A stretch of 64,000 bases of DNA, taken from contig NZ_QBKQ01000004.1 in the NCBI RefSeq assembly GCF_003054225.1, positions 1-64,000 of the forward strand, given 5' to 3'. Positions 27,244-36,519 of this stretch are shown one piece after another. Made by a program: the position numbers and the translations under genes. The DNA is from Christiangramia gaetbulicola (GTDB lineage Bacteria; Bacteroidota; Bacteroidia; Flavobacteriales; Flavobacteriaceae). Below the pieces are notes generated by a model, which saw only the letters and a program-made list of their open reading frames with translations, was not told the origin of the DNA and did not search any database. Position 1 is the first letter of the stretch. The number at the start of each line of letters is the position of its first letter.

Positions 27244-28608
27244 ATGAAGAAGTATATTTCGCTCATTGCTGTTCTGGCCTTGCTTTCTAGCTGTGGTGGA
27301 GGTGATCGTGGACAGCTTGTAGGTGCGGAGGGGAAGAAGTGGAATCCGGAGAAGCCTTATGGTATGACATTGATTCCTGGAGGCGCATTCATTATGGGTA
27401 AATCTGATGATGATATTGCCGGTCAAAAGAATGCACCCCCTAAAACAGTTACTGTTCGTTCGTTCTATATGGACGAAACAGAAATCACAAATTCAGAGTA
27501 CAGGCAGTTTGTTGAAGATGTAAGAGACTCGATAGTTCGGGTTAATCTGGCTATTATGGCTGAGCTTCAGGGTGCTGTACCCGGAGATGATGGGATTGGA
27601 GAATTTGCTTTCGCAGATGCCGACCCTGAAAATCTTACTCCATATCAGGAATACATGCTGAACACTTACGGTCAGGGTGGTCCAACTGATGATTACGAAA
27701 ATAGAAAGCTAAATACCGACGTTGATATTATTTGGGATACTGAAGATTATCCTGATGTTTATTATGCAGAGGTGATGGACTCTATGTACATCCCTATGGA
27801 TGAGGTTTACAATGGTCAGCGTACGATCGATGTTAAAAAGCTGAAGTTTAAATATACCTACATGGATATTCAGGCGGCGGCAAGACAAAAAGGAGATCGT
27901 AGTAATTTCATTAAAAAAGAAGAAGTAGCGATCTATCCGGACACTACCGTTTGGATCAAAGATTTCAACTATTCATACAACGAGCCTATGCATAATGATT
28001 ATTTCTGGCATAGTGCATTCGATGATTATCCTGTAGTGGGAGTTTCCTGGAAACAGGCAAGAGCTTTTACTCAGTGGAGAACAAAATATCATAACGATTT
28101 CCGTCGTCAAAAAGGAGATGAGAACGTTCCAACCTACAGACTACCTACCGAAGGTGAGTGGGAATATGCTGCCAGAGGTGGCCTGGAAGGAGCTTCATAT
28201 CCTTGGGGTGGACCTTATACCCTTAACGACCGTGGATGTTTCATGGCTAACTTTAAGCCATTACGTGGTGACTATGCGGCAGATCAGGCGCTTTACACCG
28301 TAGAAGCGAAATCTTACGATCCTAATGATTACGGATTATACAATATGGCAGGTAACGTAGCAGAATGGGTAGATTCTTCATATGATCCGGGATCTTATGA
28401 GTATATGTCTACAATGAACCCTACCGTTAATAACCCAGAAGATCGTAGAAAAGTGGTTCGTGGAGGATCATGGAAAGACGTTGCTTACTTCCTGCAGGTA
28501 AGTTCAAGGGATTATGAGTATATGGACTCAGCTAGAAGTTATATTGGATTCAGAACCGTTCAGGATTATCTTGGAACCGATGTTACTTTAAATCAAAAAA
28601 ATCCATAA
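27244..28608 (+). CDS. gldK: T9SS/gliding lipoprotein GldK
   Basis: A 454-residue lipoprotein (lipobox LSSC, Cys17) with the formylglycine-generating-enzyme/sulfatase-modifying fold: MTLIPGGAFIMGKSDDD near residue 40, RLPTEGEWEYAARGG, YDPNDYGLYNMAGNVAEWV and KVVRGGSWKD. In GldK this fold is structural. With GldN it forms the periplasmic ring attached to the outer membrane in the type IX secretion machine. It is followed by gldL, gldM and gldN in the conserved order, so it is the first gene of the core T9SS operon. Confidence 0.96.
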   Translation: MKKYISLIAVLALLSSCGGGDRGQLVGAEGKKWNPEKPYGMTLIPGGAFIMGKSDDDIAGQKNAPPKTVTVRSFYMDETEITNSEYRQFVEDVRDSIVRVNLAIMAELQGAVPGDDGIGEFAFADADPENLTPYQEYMLNTYGQGGPTDDYENRKLNTDVDIIWDTEDYPDVYYAEVMDSMYIPMDEVYNGQRTIDVKKLKFKYTYMDIQAAARQKGDRSNFIKKEEVAIYPDTTVWIKDFNYSYNEPMHNDYFWHSAFDDYPVVGVSWKQARAFTQWRTKYHNDFRRQKGDENVPTYRLPTEGEWEYAARGGLEGASYPWGGPYTLNDRGCFMANFKPLRGDYAADQALYTVEAKSYDPNDYGLYNMAGNVAEWVDSSYDPGSYEYMSTMNPTVNNPEDRRKVVRGGSWKDVAYFLQVSSRDYEYMDSARSYIGFRTVQDYLGTDVTLNQKNP

Positions 28609-28668
28609 TAAACACTGGAACTTAAACCTATCAATAAAATCAACTAAGAAAATCTAAACATTAGAGTT

Positions 28669-29316
28669 ATGGCAAATTCAAGATCAACAAAAAAAGTGAC
28701 CAATATGGTGTATGGTCTGGGAGCATCTGTAGTTATTCTAGGTGCCCTGTTTAAAATCATGCACTGGCCAGGTGGTAACCCAATGCTTATCGCGGGACTT
28801 ATCGTAGAAGCTTTGGTATTCGCATATTCAGCATTCGAACCGGTAGATGACGAATTAGACTGGTCATTGGTTTATCCTGAATTAGCAGGAGGAACTGGAA
28901 GAAATAGAACTGCAGTAATTGCTGAAGAAAAAGAAGCTGAAGGAATGCTTTCTAAGAAACTTGACGCTATGCTTAAAGAAGCTAAGCTAGATGCAAATCT
29001 TATGGCATCTTTAGGAGAGAGCATTAAGAATTTTGAAGGAGCTGCTAAAGGTATTGCCCCTACCGTAGACTCTATGGCTTCTCAAAAGAAATACAGTGAA
29101 GAGCTAAGCGTTGCCGCTGCACAAATGGAAACTTTAAATAATATTTATAAAGCTCAGGTGGAATCTGCTGCTAAGCAAGCTGAGGTTAATCAGGAAGTTG
29201 CTGAGAACGCAGGAAGGCTGAAAGCCCAAATGGATTCCCTTGCAGATAATATGGAGTCATTAAATAATGTTTATGGTGGAATGTTAACCGCGATGAACGG
29301 AAAAGTTAGAGTCTAA
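28669..29316 (+). CDS. gldL: T9SS/gliding motor protein GldL
   Basis: A 215-residue inner-membrane protein with two N-terminal spans (about residues 13-32 and 40-58; VYGLGASVVILGALFKIMHWPGG) and a long cytoplasmic coiled-coil tail. Family work shows that GldL and GldM form a proton-driven rotary motor; the Lys and Glu residues in the spans that carry protons in GldL are present as LFKIMHW and LIVEALVF. It lies 60 bp after gldK. Confidence 0.95.
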   Translation: MANSRSTKKVTNMVYGLGASVVILGALFKIMHWPGGNPMLIAGLIVEALVFAYSAFEPVDDELDWSLVYPELAGGTGRNRTAVIAEEKEAEGMLSKKLDAMLKEAKLDANLMASLGESIKNFEGAAKGIAPTVDSMASQKKYSEELSVAAAQMETLNNIYKAQVESAAKQAEVNQEVAENAGRLKAQMDSLADNMESLNNVYGGMLTAMNGKVRV

Positions 29317-29369
29317 TTGATAATTTTTCAATTAAGCTGTTATATTAATTTAAAAACAACTAATTAGAC

Positions 29370-30911
29370 ATGGCATCCGGAAAACAATCGCCAAGGCAGA
29401 AGATGATTAACCTAATGTACCTGGTTTTCATCGCCATGATGGCACTAAATATGTCCAAAGAGGTTCTTACCGCTTTCGGACTAATGAATGAAAAACTAGA
29501 TAAGACCGCTGAGAACTATACCGAAAGGAATTCAGCTCTAATGGCCGGTCTTGCTACTAAGGTTGAGGAACAACCTGCAAAATATACCAGTATTAAAAAA
29601 GATGCTGATAGAATTCATGAATTGTCCTCAAACTTCACACAATATATCGAAGGCATTAAAGAAGAATTAAAAGCTTCTGTAAATGACCCTAAGGATTATG
29701 AGACAATGGATCAGTCTACTGTAATGGATGAAATGTTCTTCCAGAGTGGTAGGATCTCTCCAAAAGGAGAAGAGTTCCTTGCTCAGATCGAAACTTACAG
29801 AAGTGGAGTTTCTGAGATCCTGAATAATGGATACAATACGATTGCTCAAAAAGTAAATGTTCAAAAAGAATTTGCTACAGATCCTGAAAATGTTGAAGGA
29901 GCAAAAGTACCATGGTTAAAATACCGTTTTGAAGGATTTCCACTGGTTGCTTCTATAACTCAGCTTACTCAAATGCAGGCTGATGTAAAGAGTACCGAAA
30001 GTGAGATTCTTTCTTCTATGCTTTCTGGTCAATTACAAAGTGATGTTTCTCTTAAGAACTACGAAGCTATCGTTATCCCAAGTAAACCTGCTTTCTTTAG
30101 TGGTGAGAATTTCACTGGTAAAGTAGTTCTTGGTCGTTTCGACAATACTTTACAGTTTGAGAACGTTGTTATAAATGGTAAGAAAGTAGATAATACTGAA
30201 GCCGGACAGGTAGTTCTTGATTTCCCAGCTGGAAATGTAGGAGAGCAAAAAATTACTGGTGAACTTCAGTATATGGAAAATGACTCTTTGAAAAGTATTA
30301 AGATATCAGATTCTTACAACGTAATACCGCTTCCTAATTCCGCAGTTATTTCTGCAGATAAGATGAACGTGGTGTACCGTGGAGTTCAAAACCCAATGAC
30401 TATTTCTATTCCAGGTGTAAGTAGCGTTAGCGCTAATGCTCCGGGTCTAAGACAGTCTGGTGGTGCAGGAAGTTACCTTATGGATGTGACTACTTTACAG
30501 GCCAGAGAAGTAACCATTAGTGTTAGTGGTACGCTTCCAGGTGGTAAAACGGTTTCAGATAAGAAAACTTTTAGAGTTAAGGATATTCCAAGACCGGTAG
30601 GTACTATTCGTGGTGAAGATGGTTCTGTTTCTATGCAAAGAAACAGCCTGGAGATCGCTACAATTGGTGCTAGTTTACCAGATTTCGATTTCGATCTTAA
30701 CCTGAATGTAACCGGATTTAAATTTAAAGTACCTGGACAGCCAACCATTATTGTAAATGGTAGCAGGTTAGACGATAGAGCTAAAGCAGCATTAAGACGT
30801 GCTGGTAGAGGTGAGTCGGTTCAGATCTATGATATTTCAGCCTCACTTGCAGGTAACTCTAGCTATAAGCTAAAGAAAGTTGCTCCTGTAGTGATTGAGC
30901 TTACGAACTAA
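29370..30911 (+). CDS. gldM: T9SS/gliding motor shaft protein GldM
   Basis: A 513-residue protein with one N-terminal membrane span (NLMYLVFIAMMALNMS, about residues 12-28) and a long periplasmic part of helical and Ig-like domains. It dimerises in the GldL ring and projects through the periplasm to contact the GldK/GldN ring, coupling proton flow to protein export and gliding. The start ASGKQSPRQKMINLMYLVF and the VFRGVQNP-like central segment (VVYRGVQNPMTISIPG) are typical. It lies 53 bp after gldL and 13 bp before gldN. Confidence 0.96.
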   Translation: MASGKQSPRQKMINLMYLVFIAMMALNMSKEVLTAFGLMNEKLDKTAENYTERNSALMAGLATKVEEQPAKYTSIKKDADRIHELSSNFTQYIEGIKEELKASVNDPKDYETMDQSTVMDEMFFQSGRISPKGEEFLAQIETYRSGVSEILNNGYNTIAQKVNVQKEFATDPENVEGAKVPWLKYRFEGFPLVASITQLTQMQADVKSTESEILSSMLSGQLQSDVSLKNYEAIVIPSKPAFFSGENFTGKVVLGRFDNTLQFENVVINGKKVDNTEAGQVVLDFPAGNVGEQKITGELQYMENDSLKSIKISDSYNVIPLPNSAVISADKMNVVYRGVQNPMTISIPGVSSVSANAPGLRQSGGAGSYLMDVTTLQAREVTISVSGTLPGGKTVSDKKTFRVKDIPRPVGTIRGEDGSVSMQRNSLEIATIGASLPDFDFDLNLNVTGFKFKVPGQPTIIVNGSRLDDRAKAALRRAGRGESVQIYDISASLAGNSSYKLKKVAPVVIELTN

Positions 30912-30924
30912 AATTTATTAAAAA

Positions 30925-31818
30925 ATGAGCTTGAAAGAATTTTTTGTATATGGATTTGTGATGATGATGGGTGCGTCTTCTTTCGGTCAGGCAAATATCC
31001 TGAACGCCAACAAACCTGAGGATATCGGGAAGAAGTCGGAAGCTCAGGCAATGGTAGATGAAGAGGATAAACCATTGGAATATGGTTACGTTGGGGATCG
31101 TGATATCCTTTGGTCTAAAGGGACCTGGGAGATCATCGACCTTGATGAAAGAGTGAATTTTCCGCTTTATTATCCTATAGATACCAACAATATTGGGTCT
31201 AACAGAAGATCTCTTTATGATGTTCTGGTAAAGGCTATCAAGGAAGGAAAGATCCAAAATATCTATGCAGATTCTTATTTCCAGGAAAAAAGAACCTTAA
31301 AGGATATTAGAGCTACCCTTTCTAAAATTGATACTACAGATCTTGGTATCGAGCAGTACAATGCCGGGGAGCAGGTAGACGAGCAATTTATAGATCGTCG
31401 TGACCTTGGTTCTGCAGATATCGCTGAATATCATATTCGCGGGATGTGGTATTTTGATAAGCGCTTAGCTGAATTGAAATATCGTTTACTTGGGATCGCT
31501 CCGGTAGCACCAGACGTTAACTTTATCGATTCTGGACAAACTGACCTTGTGGAATTATTCTGGGTATGGTATCCAGATGCAAGACAGGTTCTTCATGAAG
31601 CGAAGGTTTTTACCGGTAATAATACTTCCCAGGTGGTGTCTTTTGATCATCTATTGAATTCAAGAAGATTTGATGGAGTGATCTATAAAGAAGATAACGT
31701 CCAGGGAGATCGTGAGATCGACGAGTATATTGCTGATAATGCATTTATGCAGCTACTCGAATCTCAGCGTATCAAAGAACAAATAAGAAACTTTGAACAG
31801 GACATGTGGAGTTACTAA
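30925..31818 (+). CDS. gldN: T9SS/gliding ring protein GldN
   Basis: A 297-residue periplasmic protein with a signal peptide (cleavage near SFGQA). The family features are DILWSKGTWEIIDLDERVNFPLYYP near residue 65 (split here by my reading into KGTWEIIDL and ERVNFPLYYP), LGIAPV and a late Trp-rich FWVWYPDARQ. It builds the periplasmic ring with GldK at the outer-membrane end of the T9SS. It is the last gene of the operon and is followed 20 bp later by a strong terminator. Confidence 0.95.
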   Translation: MSLKEFFVYGFVMMMGASSFGQANILNANKPEDIGKKSEAQAMVDEEDKPLEYGYVGDRDILWSKGTWEIIDLDERVNFPLYYPIDTNNIGSNRRSLYDVLVKAIKEGKIQNIYADSYFQEKRTLKDIRATLSKIDTTDLGIEQYNAGEQVDEQFIDRRDLGSADIAEYHIRGMWYFDKRLAELKYRLLGIAPVAPDVNFIDSGQTDLVELFWVWYPDARQVLHEAKVFTGNNTSQVVSFDHLLNSRRFDGVIYKEDNVQGDREIDEYIADNAFMQLLESQRIKEQIRNFEQDMWSY

Positions 31819-31838
31819 CTCCGTTTTAATACAAAACT

Positions 31839-31865
31839 AAAGCGCCTTTTATAGGCGCTTTTTTT
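31839..31865 (+). terminator. Intrinsic terminator of the gldKLMN operon
   Basis: The stem AAAGCGCC / GGCGCTTT with a seven-base loop is followed by a run of T; it lies 20 bp after the gldN stop. Confidence 0.92.
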
Positions 31866-31875
31866 ATGCTCAATT

Positions 31876-31906
31876 TTGATATTGGCCAATTACCTTAATA
31901 TCTTTA
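31876..31906 (+). promoter_or_regulatory. Candidate promoter for the FAD oxidoreductase gene
   Basis: TTG (31876-31878), a 20-bp spacer and TATCTTTA (31899-31906) form a near-consensus Bacteroidota promoter, ending 4 bp before the start codon. That implies a very short or absent leader. Confidence 0.5.
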
Positions 31907-31910
31907 GCCC

Positions 31911-32969
31911 ATGTTCGATTATATAATTGTTGGTCTTGGTTTAAGTGGTCTCGCGGTTGCTGAAGAATTGGAAAAAAGAGGTAAGAAATTTATCGTTTTT
32001 GAAGATAATTCTCAAAGCTCCTCCTATGTTGCCGGAGGTATTTTTAATCCTGTAATTCTTAAACGTTTTACCCCGGCATGGAACGCGGCAGAACAAATGA
32101 AAACTGCCCTTCCTTTTTATGAGGAATTAGAACAGAAACTTCATATTAAGTTCATCCATAACTGGAATATTTATCGTCGCTTCCATTCTGCCGAAGAACA
32201 GAATGACTGGTTTCTGGCTTTAGATAAACCCAGGCTTGCTCCTTTCCTGGACCCCGAATTAAAGCGAAACGATAATCCAAATATCATCGCAGATTATTCT
32301 TTCGGGAAGGTTTTGCAAACGGGAAATATCGATACCGGCAATCTTCTGGATAGTTACAGACAATATCTAAAAGATTCCGATAGGCTTAAAGTCGAACGTT
32401 TTGATTACTCAAAATTGGACAAGCAGGATGACTATTTTAATTATGATGGAGTAAAGACTAAAAAGATCATTTTCTGTGAAGGTTTTGGATTGAAGAAAAA
32501 TCCATATTTCAACTATTTGCCTTTAAGAGGAAATAAAGGGGAGTATATCACCATTTATTCTGAAGATTTGAAGCTGGACTTCGCTGTAAAATCATCTGTT
32601 TTTCTGATGCCTATGGGTAATAACTTGTATAAAGCTGGAGCTACTTATGATCATGAAGATAAAACTCCTGAAACAACTTCAAAAGCGAGGGAGAAATTAG
32701 TGAAAGACCTGAAGGCTTTGATCAGGTGTGATTTTGATGTGGTAGATCAGGAAGCAGGTATTCGTCCTGCTGTGGCAGACAGGAAGCCGTTGGTTGGTCC
32801 GCATCCTGAAATTGATAATATTTATTGTTGTAATGGTTTTGGGAGCAGGGGCGTTCTTATAGCTCCAAATATGTCTAAAGCGCTACTGGATTATATTGAG
32901 GGATCTGCAGAACTGGATCCGGAAATAGATCTGAATCGATTCACCAAGAAACATTACGTCTCCAATTAA
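31911..32969 (+). CDS. FAD-dependent oxidoreductase (D-amino acid oxidase/glycine oxidase fold)
   Basis: A 352-residue flavoprotein. The N-terminal dinucleotide motif is VGLGLSGLAVAEELEKRG with the acidic end in FED (about residues 6-33), and the C-terminal FAD segment has AGIRPAVADRKPLVG and CNGFGSRGVLIAP, as in DAO-type oxidases and MnmC C-terminal domains. The substrate is not evident; amine or amino acid oxidation is likely. It stands alone after the gliding operon and converges with the DUF983 gene (4-bp overlap). Confidence 0.85.
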   Translation: MFDYIIVGLGLSGLAVAEELEKRGKKFIVFEDNSQSSSYVAGGIFNPVILKRFTPAWNAAEQMKTALPFYEELEQKLHIKFIHNWNIYRRFHSAEEQNDWFLALDKPRLAPFLDPELKRNDNPNIIADYSFGKVLQTGNIDTGNLLDSYRQYLKDSDRLKVERFDYSKLDKQDDYFNYDGVKTKKIIFCEGFGLKKNPYFNYLPLRGNKGEYITIYSEDLKLDFAVKSSVFLMPMGNNLYKAGATYDHEDKTPETTSKAREKLVKDLKALIRCDFDVVDQEAGIRPAVADRKPLVGPHPEIDNIYCCNGFGSRGVLIAPNMSKALLDYIEGSAELDPEIDLNRFTKKHYVSN

Positions 32970-33352
32970 TTGCTGCCCGCTGTTTTCTTATAGCTTAAGA
33001 AAAGATTGATCCAGATATTCCTGGATAGACGCATTATAATTGGCATAAAAATGACCAGGGTACCCACGATAGCGAAAAATGAAGCGAGTAAAGTGGCGTT
33101 CAGGAAAACATAGGCAATGATAAAAGCGGCCACAGAAAATGCGATACCTACCGCGTAACTTACATACATGGCTCCGTAAAAGAACGACGGTTCAATCTTA
33201 TATTTGGTATTACAATTAGAACATCTCTCATGCATTTTAAAAACCTTATTAAGCTTATAAGGGTTTTTTTCAATGTACATGCTCTCTTCCTGGCATACCG
33301 GACATGTACCTGTAAGTATGCTATAAATCTTTGTTCCCTTTAGTAAGCTCAT
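32966..33352 (-). CDS. DUF983 family zinc-ribbon membrane protein
   Basis: A 128-residue protein with two Cys pairs near the N-terminus (CPVC and CSNC), which probably bind zinc, followed by two membrane spans (about residues 62-84 and 88-112) and a short tail. This layout is that of DUF983 proteins, whose role is unknown. It diverges from the ABC-F gene and converges with the FAD oxidoreductase gene. Confidence 0.85.
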   Translation of the reverse strand: MSLLKGTKIYSILTGTCPVCQEESMYIEKNPYKLNKVFKMHERCSNCNTKYKIEPSFFYGAMYVSYAVGIAFSVAAFIIAYVFLNATLLASFFAIVGTLVIFMPIIMRLSRNIWINLFLSYKKTAGSN

Positions 33353-33404
33353 CTTATTTTTTTTGCATCACAAATTTAAGCATCTTTGCAAAAAATACGC
33401 TTTA

Positions 33405-35321
33405 ATGCTTAATATTCATAATCTTTCAGTTTCTTTTCAGGGGGAATATCTTTTTAAAGAGGTTAGTTTCCGGCTTGGTGCCGGGGACAGGGTCGGTCTT
33501 ATCGGAAAAAATGGTGCAGGGAAATCTACTTTATTAAAGATCATTTCTGGAGACCAGGAGTATGATACCGGGCAGATCGCAAAAGACAAGGAGTTAAGAA
33601 TCGGCTTTTTAAAGCAGGATCTTGATTTCGAACAGGGTAGAACCGTTATTGATGAAGCTCATCAGGCATTTGAGGAGATCAAAATGCTCGAGGGTAAAAT
33701 GGAGAAGATCAATGAGCAACTGGCTACCCGTACAGATTATGAAAGTGATTCCTATTCTCAATTGATCGAGGATCTTAGTGAGATCACGCATCAATATGAG
33801 ATCATCGGGGGTTATAACTATGAAGGTGAGACCGAAAAGGTTCTTCAGGGTCTTGGTTTCGAAAGGGAAGATTTTGACAGGCTTACTGAAACATTTTCCG
33901 GAGGTTGGAGAATGAGGATAGAACTTGCGAAACTTCTTCTTCAGAATAATGATATTCTTCTACTGGATGAGCCTACCAACCACCTTGATATAGAAAGTAT
34001 CATCTGGTTGGAAAGCTTTTTAAATAATTACCAGGGATGTGTGATGCTGGTTTCTCACGATAAAATGTTCCTTAATAACGTTACCAATAGAAGTATTGAG
34101 ATCTCTCTGGGAAGTATCTACGATTATAGAAAACCATATTCTGAATTTATTGAATTCAGAAAGGAACTAAGAGAGCAGCAACTTGCCGCACAGAAGAACC
34201 AGCAAAAGGAAATAGAGAATACAGAAAAACTTATTGATAAGTTCCGGGCCAAGGCAAGTAAGGCTTCCATGGCGCAATCCCTTATCAAGAAACTTGACAA
34301 AATAGATCGCATCGAAGTAGATGAAGACGATAATGCGGTGATGTCGGTTAATTTCCCTGTTTCGGTAAACCCAGGAAAAGTTGTCATTGAAGCCGAGCAT
34401 CTGGAAAAATCCTATGGAGATAAGAAGGTATTGAAAGACGTAAATCTTTTGATAGAGCGCCAGAGTAAGATCGCTTTTGTGGGACAGAACGGTCAGGGGA
34501 AAACGACCCTGGCAAAGATCATAATTGGAGAAATTAAACACGAGGGGAAACTTAAGCTTGGTCATAATGTGCAGATAGGTTATTTCGCGCAGAATCAGGC
34601 CGAATATCTTGACGGAGAGAAAACCGTACTGCAAACCATGGAAGATGCTTCTAATGAGAAGAACAGGACCAAGGTTAGAGATATGCTAGGTGCTTTTTTA
34701 TTCCGTGGAGATGAAGTGGAAAAGAAAGTGAAGGTGCTTTCTGGTGGGGAGCGTAACAGGCTTGCCCTATGTAAAATGCTACTGGAGCCTTTCAATGTGA
34801 TGGTAATGGATGAGCCTACCAACCACCTAGATATTAAATCCAAGAATGTTCTGAAAGAAGCTCTGAAGAATTTTGAAGGAACCTTGATCATCGTTTCGCA
34901 CGATAGAGATTTTCTTCAGAATCTTACCAGTAGAGTTTATGAATTCAGAAATCATAAGATAAGGGAATATCTTGGAGATATAGATTATTACCTGGACCAG
35001 AGAAAGCTTCTGGATATGCGCGCTGTAGAAAAAAGTGAGAAAGTAAAGACTTCCAAGAAGAAAGAAGACAGCGGCGAGAAAAGGTCATTTACAGATCAAA
35101 AGGAGCTTAAAAGGATAAAGAACAGGCTTAGCAAAACAGAAGCTAAGATCACCAAGCTCGAAAAGGAACTCAAATCCAAGGATAAGCAGCTGGCAGATAA
35201 TTATGAAGAAACGGTGACCAAACCCGACTTTTTGAATAATTACAACCATTCAAAAAAGAAACTTGAGAAGTTAATGGCTGAATGGGAGGAACTTCAACTC
35301 GATCTTGAACAGATCAGCTAA
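33405..35321 (+). CDS. ABC-F family ATPase (ribosome-associated type)
   Basis: A 638-residue protein with two ABC domains and no membrane span. Domain 1 has Walker A GKNGAGKST, signature FSGGWRMRIELAKLLL and LLLDEPTNHLDIES; domain 2 has GQNGQGKTT, LSGGERNRLALCKMLL and VMDEPTNHLD. An arm and linker rich in charged residues separate them, and a coiled-coil C-terminal extension of about 80 residues closes the protein, as in Uup/ABCF3-like members. These act on ribosomes, in translation or antibiotic protection, rather than in transport. The ATG at 33405 matches the family N-terminus (MLNIHNLSVSF); a TTG at 33363 is in frame but overlaps likely promoter DNA. Confidence 0.92.
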   Translation: MLNIHNLSVSFQGEYLFKEVSFRLGAGDRVGLIGKNGAGKSTLLKIISGDQEYDTGQIAKDKELRIGFLKQDLDFEQGRTVIDEAHQAFEEIKMLEGKMEKINEQLATRTDYESDSYSQLIEDLSEITHQYEIIGGYNYEGETEKVLQGLGFEREDFDRLTETFSGGWRMRIELAKLLLQNNDILLLDEPTNHLDIESIIWLESFLNNYQGCVMLVSHDKMFLNNVTNRSIEISLGSIYDYRKPYSEFIEFRKELREQQLAAQKNQQKEIENTEKLIDKFRAKASKASMAQSLIKKLDKIDRIEVDEDDNAVMSVNFPVSVNPGKVVIEAEHLEKSYGDKKVLKDVNLLIERQSKIAFVGQNGQGKTTLAKIIIGEIKHEGKLKLGHNVQIGYFAQNQAEYLDGEKTVLQTMEDASNEKNRTKVRDMLGAFLFRGDEVEKKVKVLSGGERNRLALCKMLLEPFNVMVMDEPTNHLDIKSKNVLKEALKNFEGTLIIVSHDRDFLQNLTSRVYEFRNHKIREYLGDIDYYLDQRKLLDMRAVEKSEKVKTSKKKEDSGEKRSFTDQKELKRIKNRLSKTEAKITKLEKELKSKDKQLADNYEETVTKPDFLNNYNHSKKKLEKLMAEWEELQLDLEQIS

Positions 35322-35376
35322 TAAAAAAATACATTTTAATTAAACCATAGGGACTCATCTAAGTCCTAGTACTGTT

Positions 35377-36519
35377 ATGGATAAACGCAAGATCATTCTT
35401 TCGGCACTAGGTGTAGTGCTCGTTGTTGCTGCAATTTTTGGAGCAAAATTAATTATAGACAGTAATGTCAAGGAAAAACCACCGGTTAATAAGACGATAA
35501 AAAGTGTCTTTATAGATACAGTAAAAAATACCACGGTCCCAATCGTGGTTCCGGCAAATGGTAATATTACTGCGCTGCACAGGCTGGAACTGTTCTCTGA
35601 GGTACAGGGAATTTTCAGGTATAGTAGTAAAGATTTCAGACCTGGGCAGACATTCAAAAAAGGGCAGGTGCTGTTAACTATAGATTCCGAAGAATATGCA
35701 GCCAGTGTTCAGTCGGCCAAAAGTGAGCTGTATAATAACGTTACTTCTATAATGCCAGATCTTCGTTTGGATTATCCTGAAGCATTCAGAAAGTGGGAAA
35801 AATACCTGGAAAGTTTTGATATTAACAAGCCGGTTCCCCCTTTACCTGAAACTAAAACCCAGCAGGAGCAATATTTCATAACCGGTCGAGGCATCGTTTC
35901 AGCTTATTACAACGTAAAAAATCTTGAAGAAAGACTTTCGAAATATACCATTATCGCTCCTTATGATGGGATTCTAACCGAAGCGCTGGTAAACAGGGGG
36001 ACACTAATTCGTCCCGGGCAGAAACTGGGCGAATACATAGATCCAAGTGTTTATGAACTCGAAGTTTCCATAGCTAAGAAATTCAGCGATGTTCTGGAGA
36101 TCGGTAAATCTGTAAAGCTTAAAAATCTTGAAGGAACCAAAACCTATGAGGGCACGGTGAGTCGTATTAACGGTAAGGTAAACCAGGAAACTCAAAGTAT
36201 TCGTGTATTCATAAAGATCGAAAATCCAGATCTAAGTGAAGGAATGTACCTCGAAGCCCAGGTCGACGCCAAGGAAGAAAATAATGCGATAGAGATACCA
36301 AGAGAACTTCTTGTTGAAAGAACCAAGGTCTTTGTGGTTAAAGACAGTACTCTGAACCTGGTTAAGATCAACCCGGTTTATTTTACGAATAACACGGTGG
36401 TGATCAAAGGACTTGATGACGGGACAAAGATCTTATCTGCGAACGTTCCGGGAGCTTACTCAGGAATGTTAGTGAAGATCGAAGGACAGAAGGACCTGCT
36501 TAAAAAAGAACAGTCTTGA
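35377..36519 (+). CDS. RND efflux periplasmic adaptor (membrane fusion protein)
   Basis: A 380-residue adaptor with an N-terminal membrane anchor (about residues 5-24), a lipoyl/barrel-sandwich domain (VPIVVPANGNITALHRLELFSEVQG), a helical hairpin and beta-barrel domains (IIAPYDGILTEALVNRGTLI). It links the RND pump in the inner membrane to the outer-membrane channel. Its stop codon overlaps the TTG start of the pump gene (4 bp), so the two are translationally coupled. No local repressor gene is present, which is unusual for drug-efflux RND operons. Confidence 0.92.
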   Translation: MDKRKIILSALGVVLVVAAIFGAKLIIDSNVKEKPPVNKTIKSVFIDTVKNTTVPIVVPANGNITALHRLELFSEVQGIFRYSSKDFRPGQTFKKGQVLLTIDSEEYAASVQSAKSELYNNVTSIMPDLRLDYPEAFRKWEKYLESFDINKPVPPLPETKTQQEQYFITGRGIVSAYYNVKNLEERLSKYTIIAPYDGILTEALVNRGTLIRPGQKLGEYIDPSVYELEVSIAKKFSDVLEIGKSVKLKNLEGTKTYEGTVSRINGKVNQETQSIRVFIKIENPDLSEGMYLEAQVDAKEENNAIEIPRELLVERTKVFVVKDSTLNLVKINPVYFTNNTVVIKGLDDGTKILSANVPGAYSGMLVKIEGQKDLLKKEQS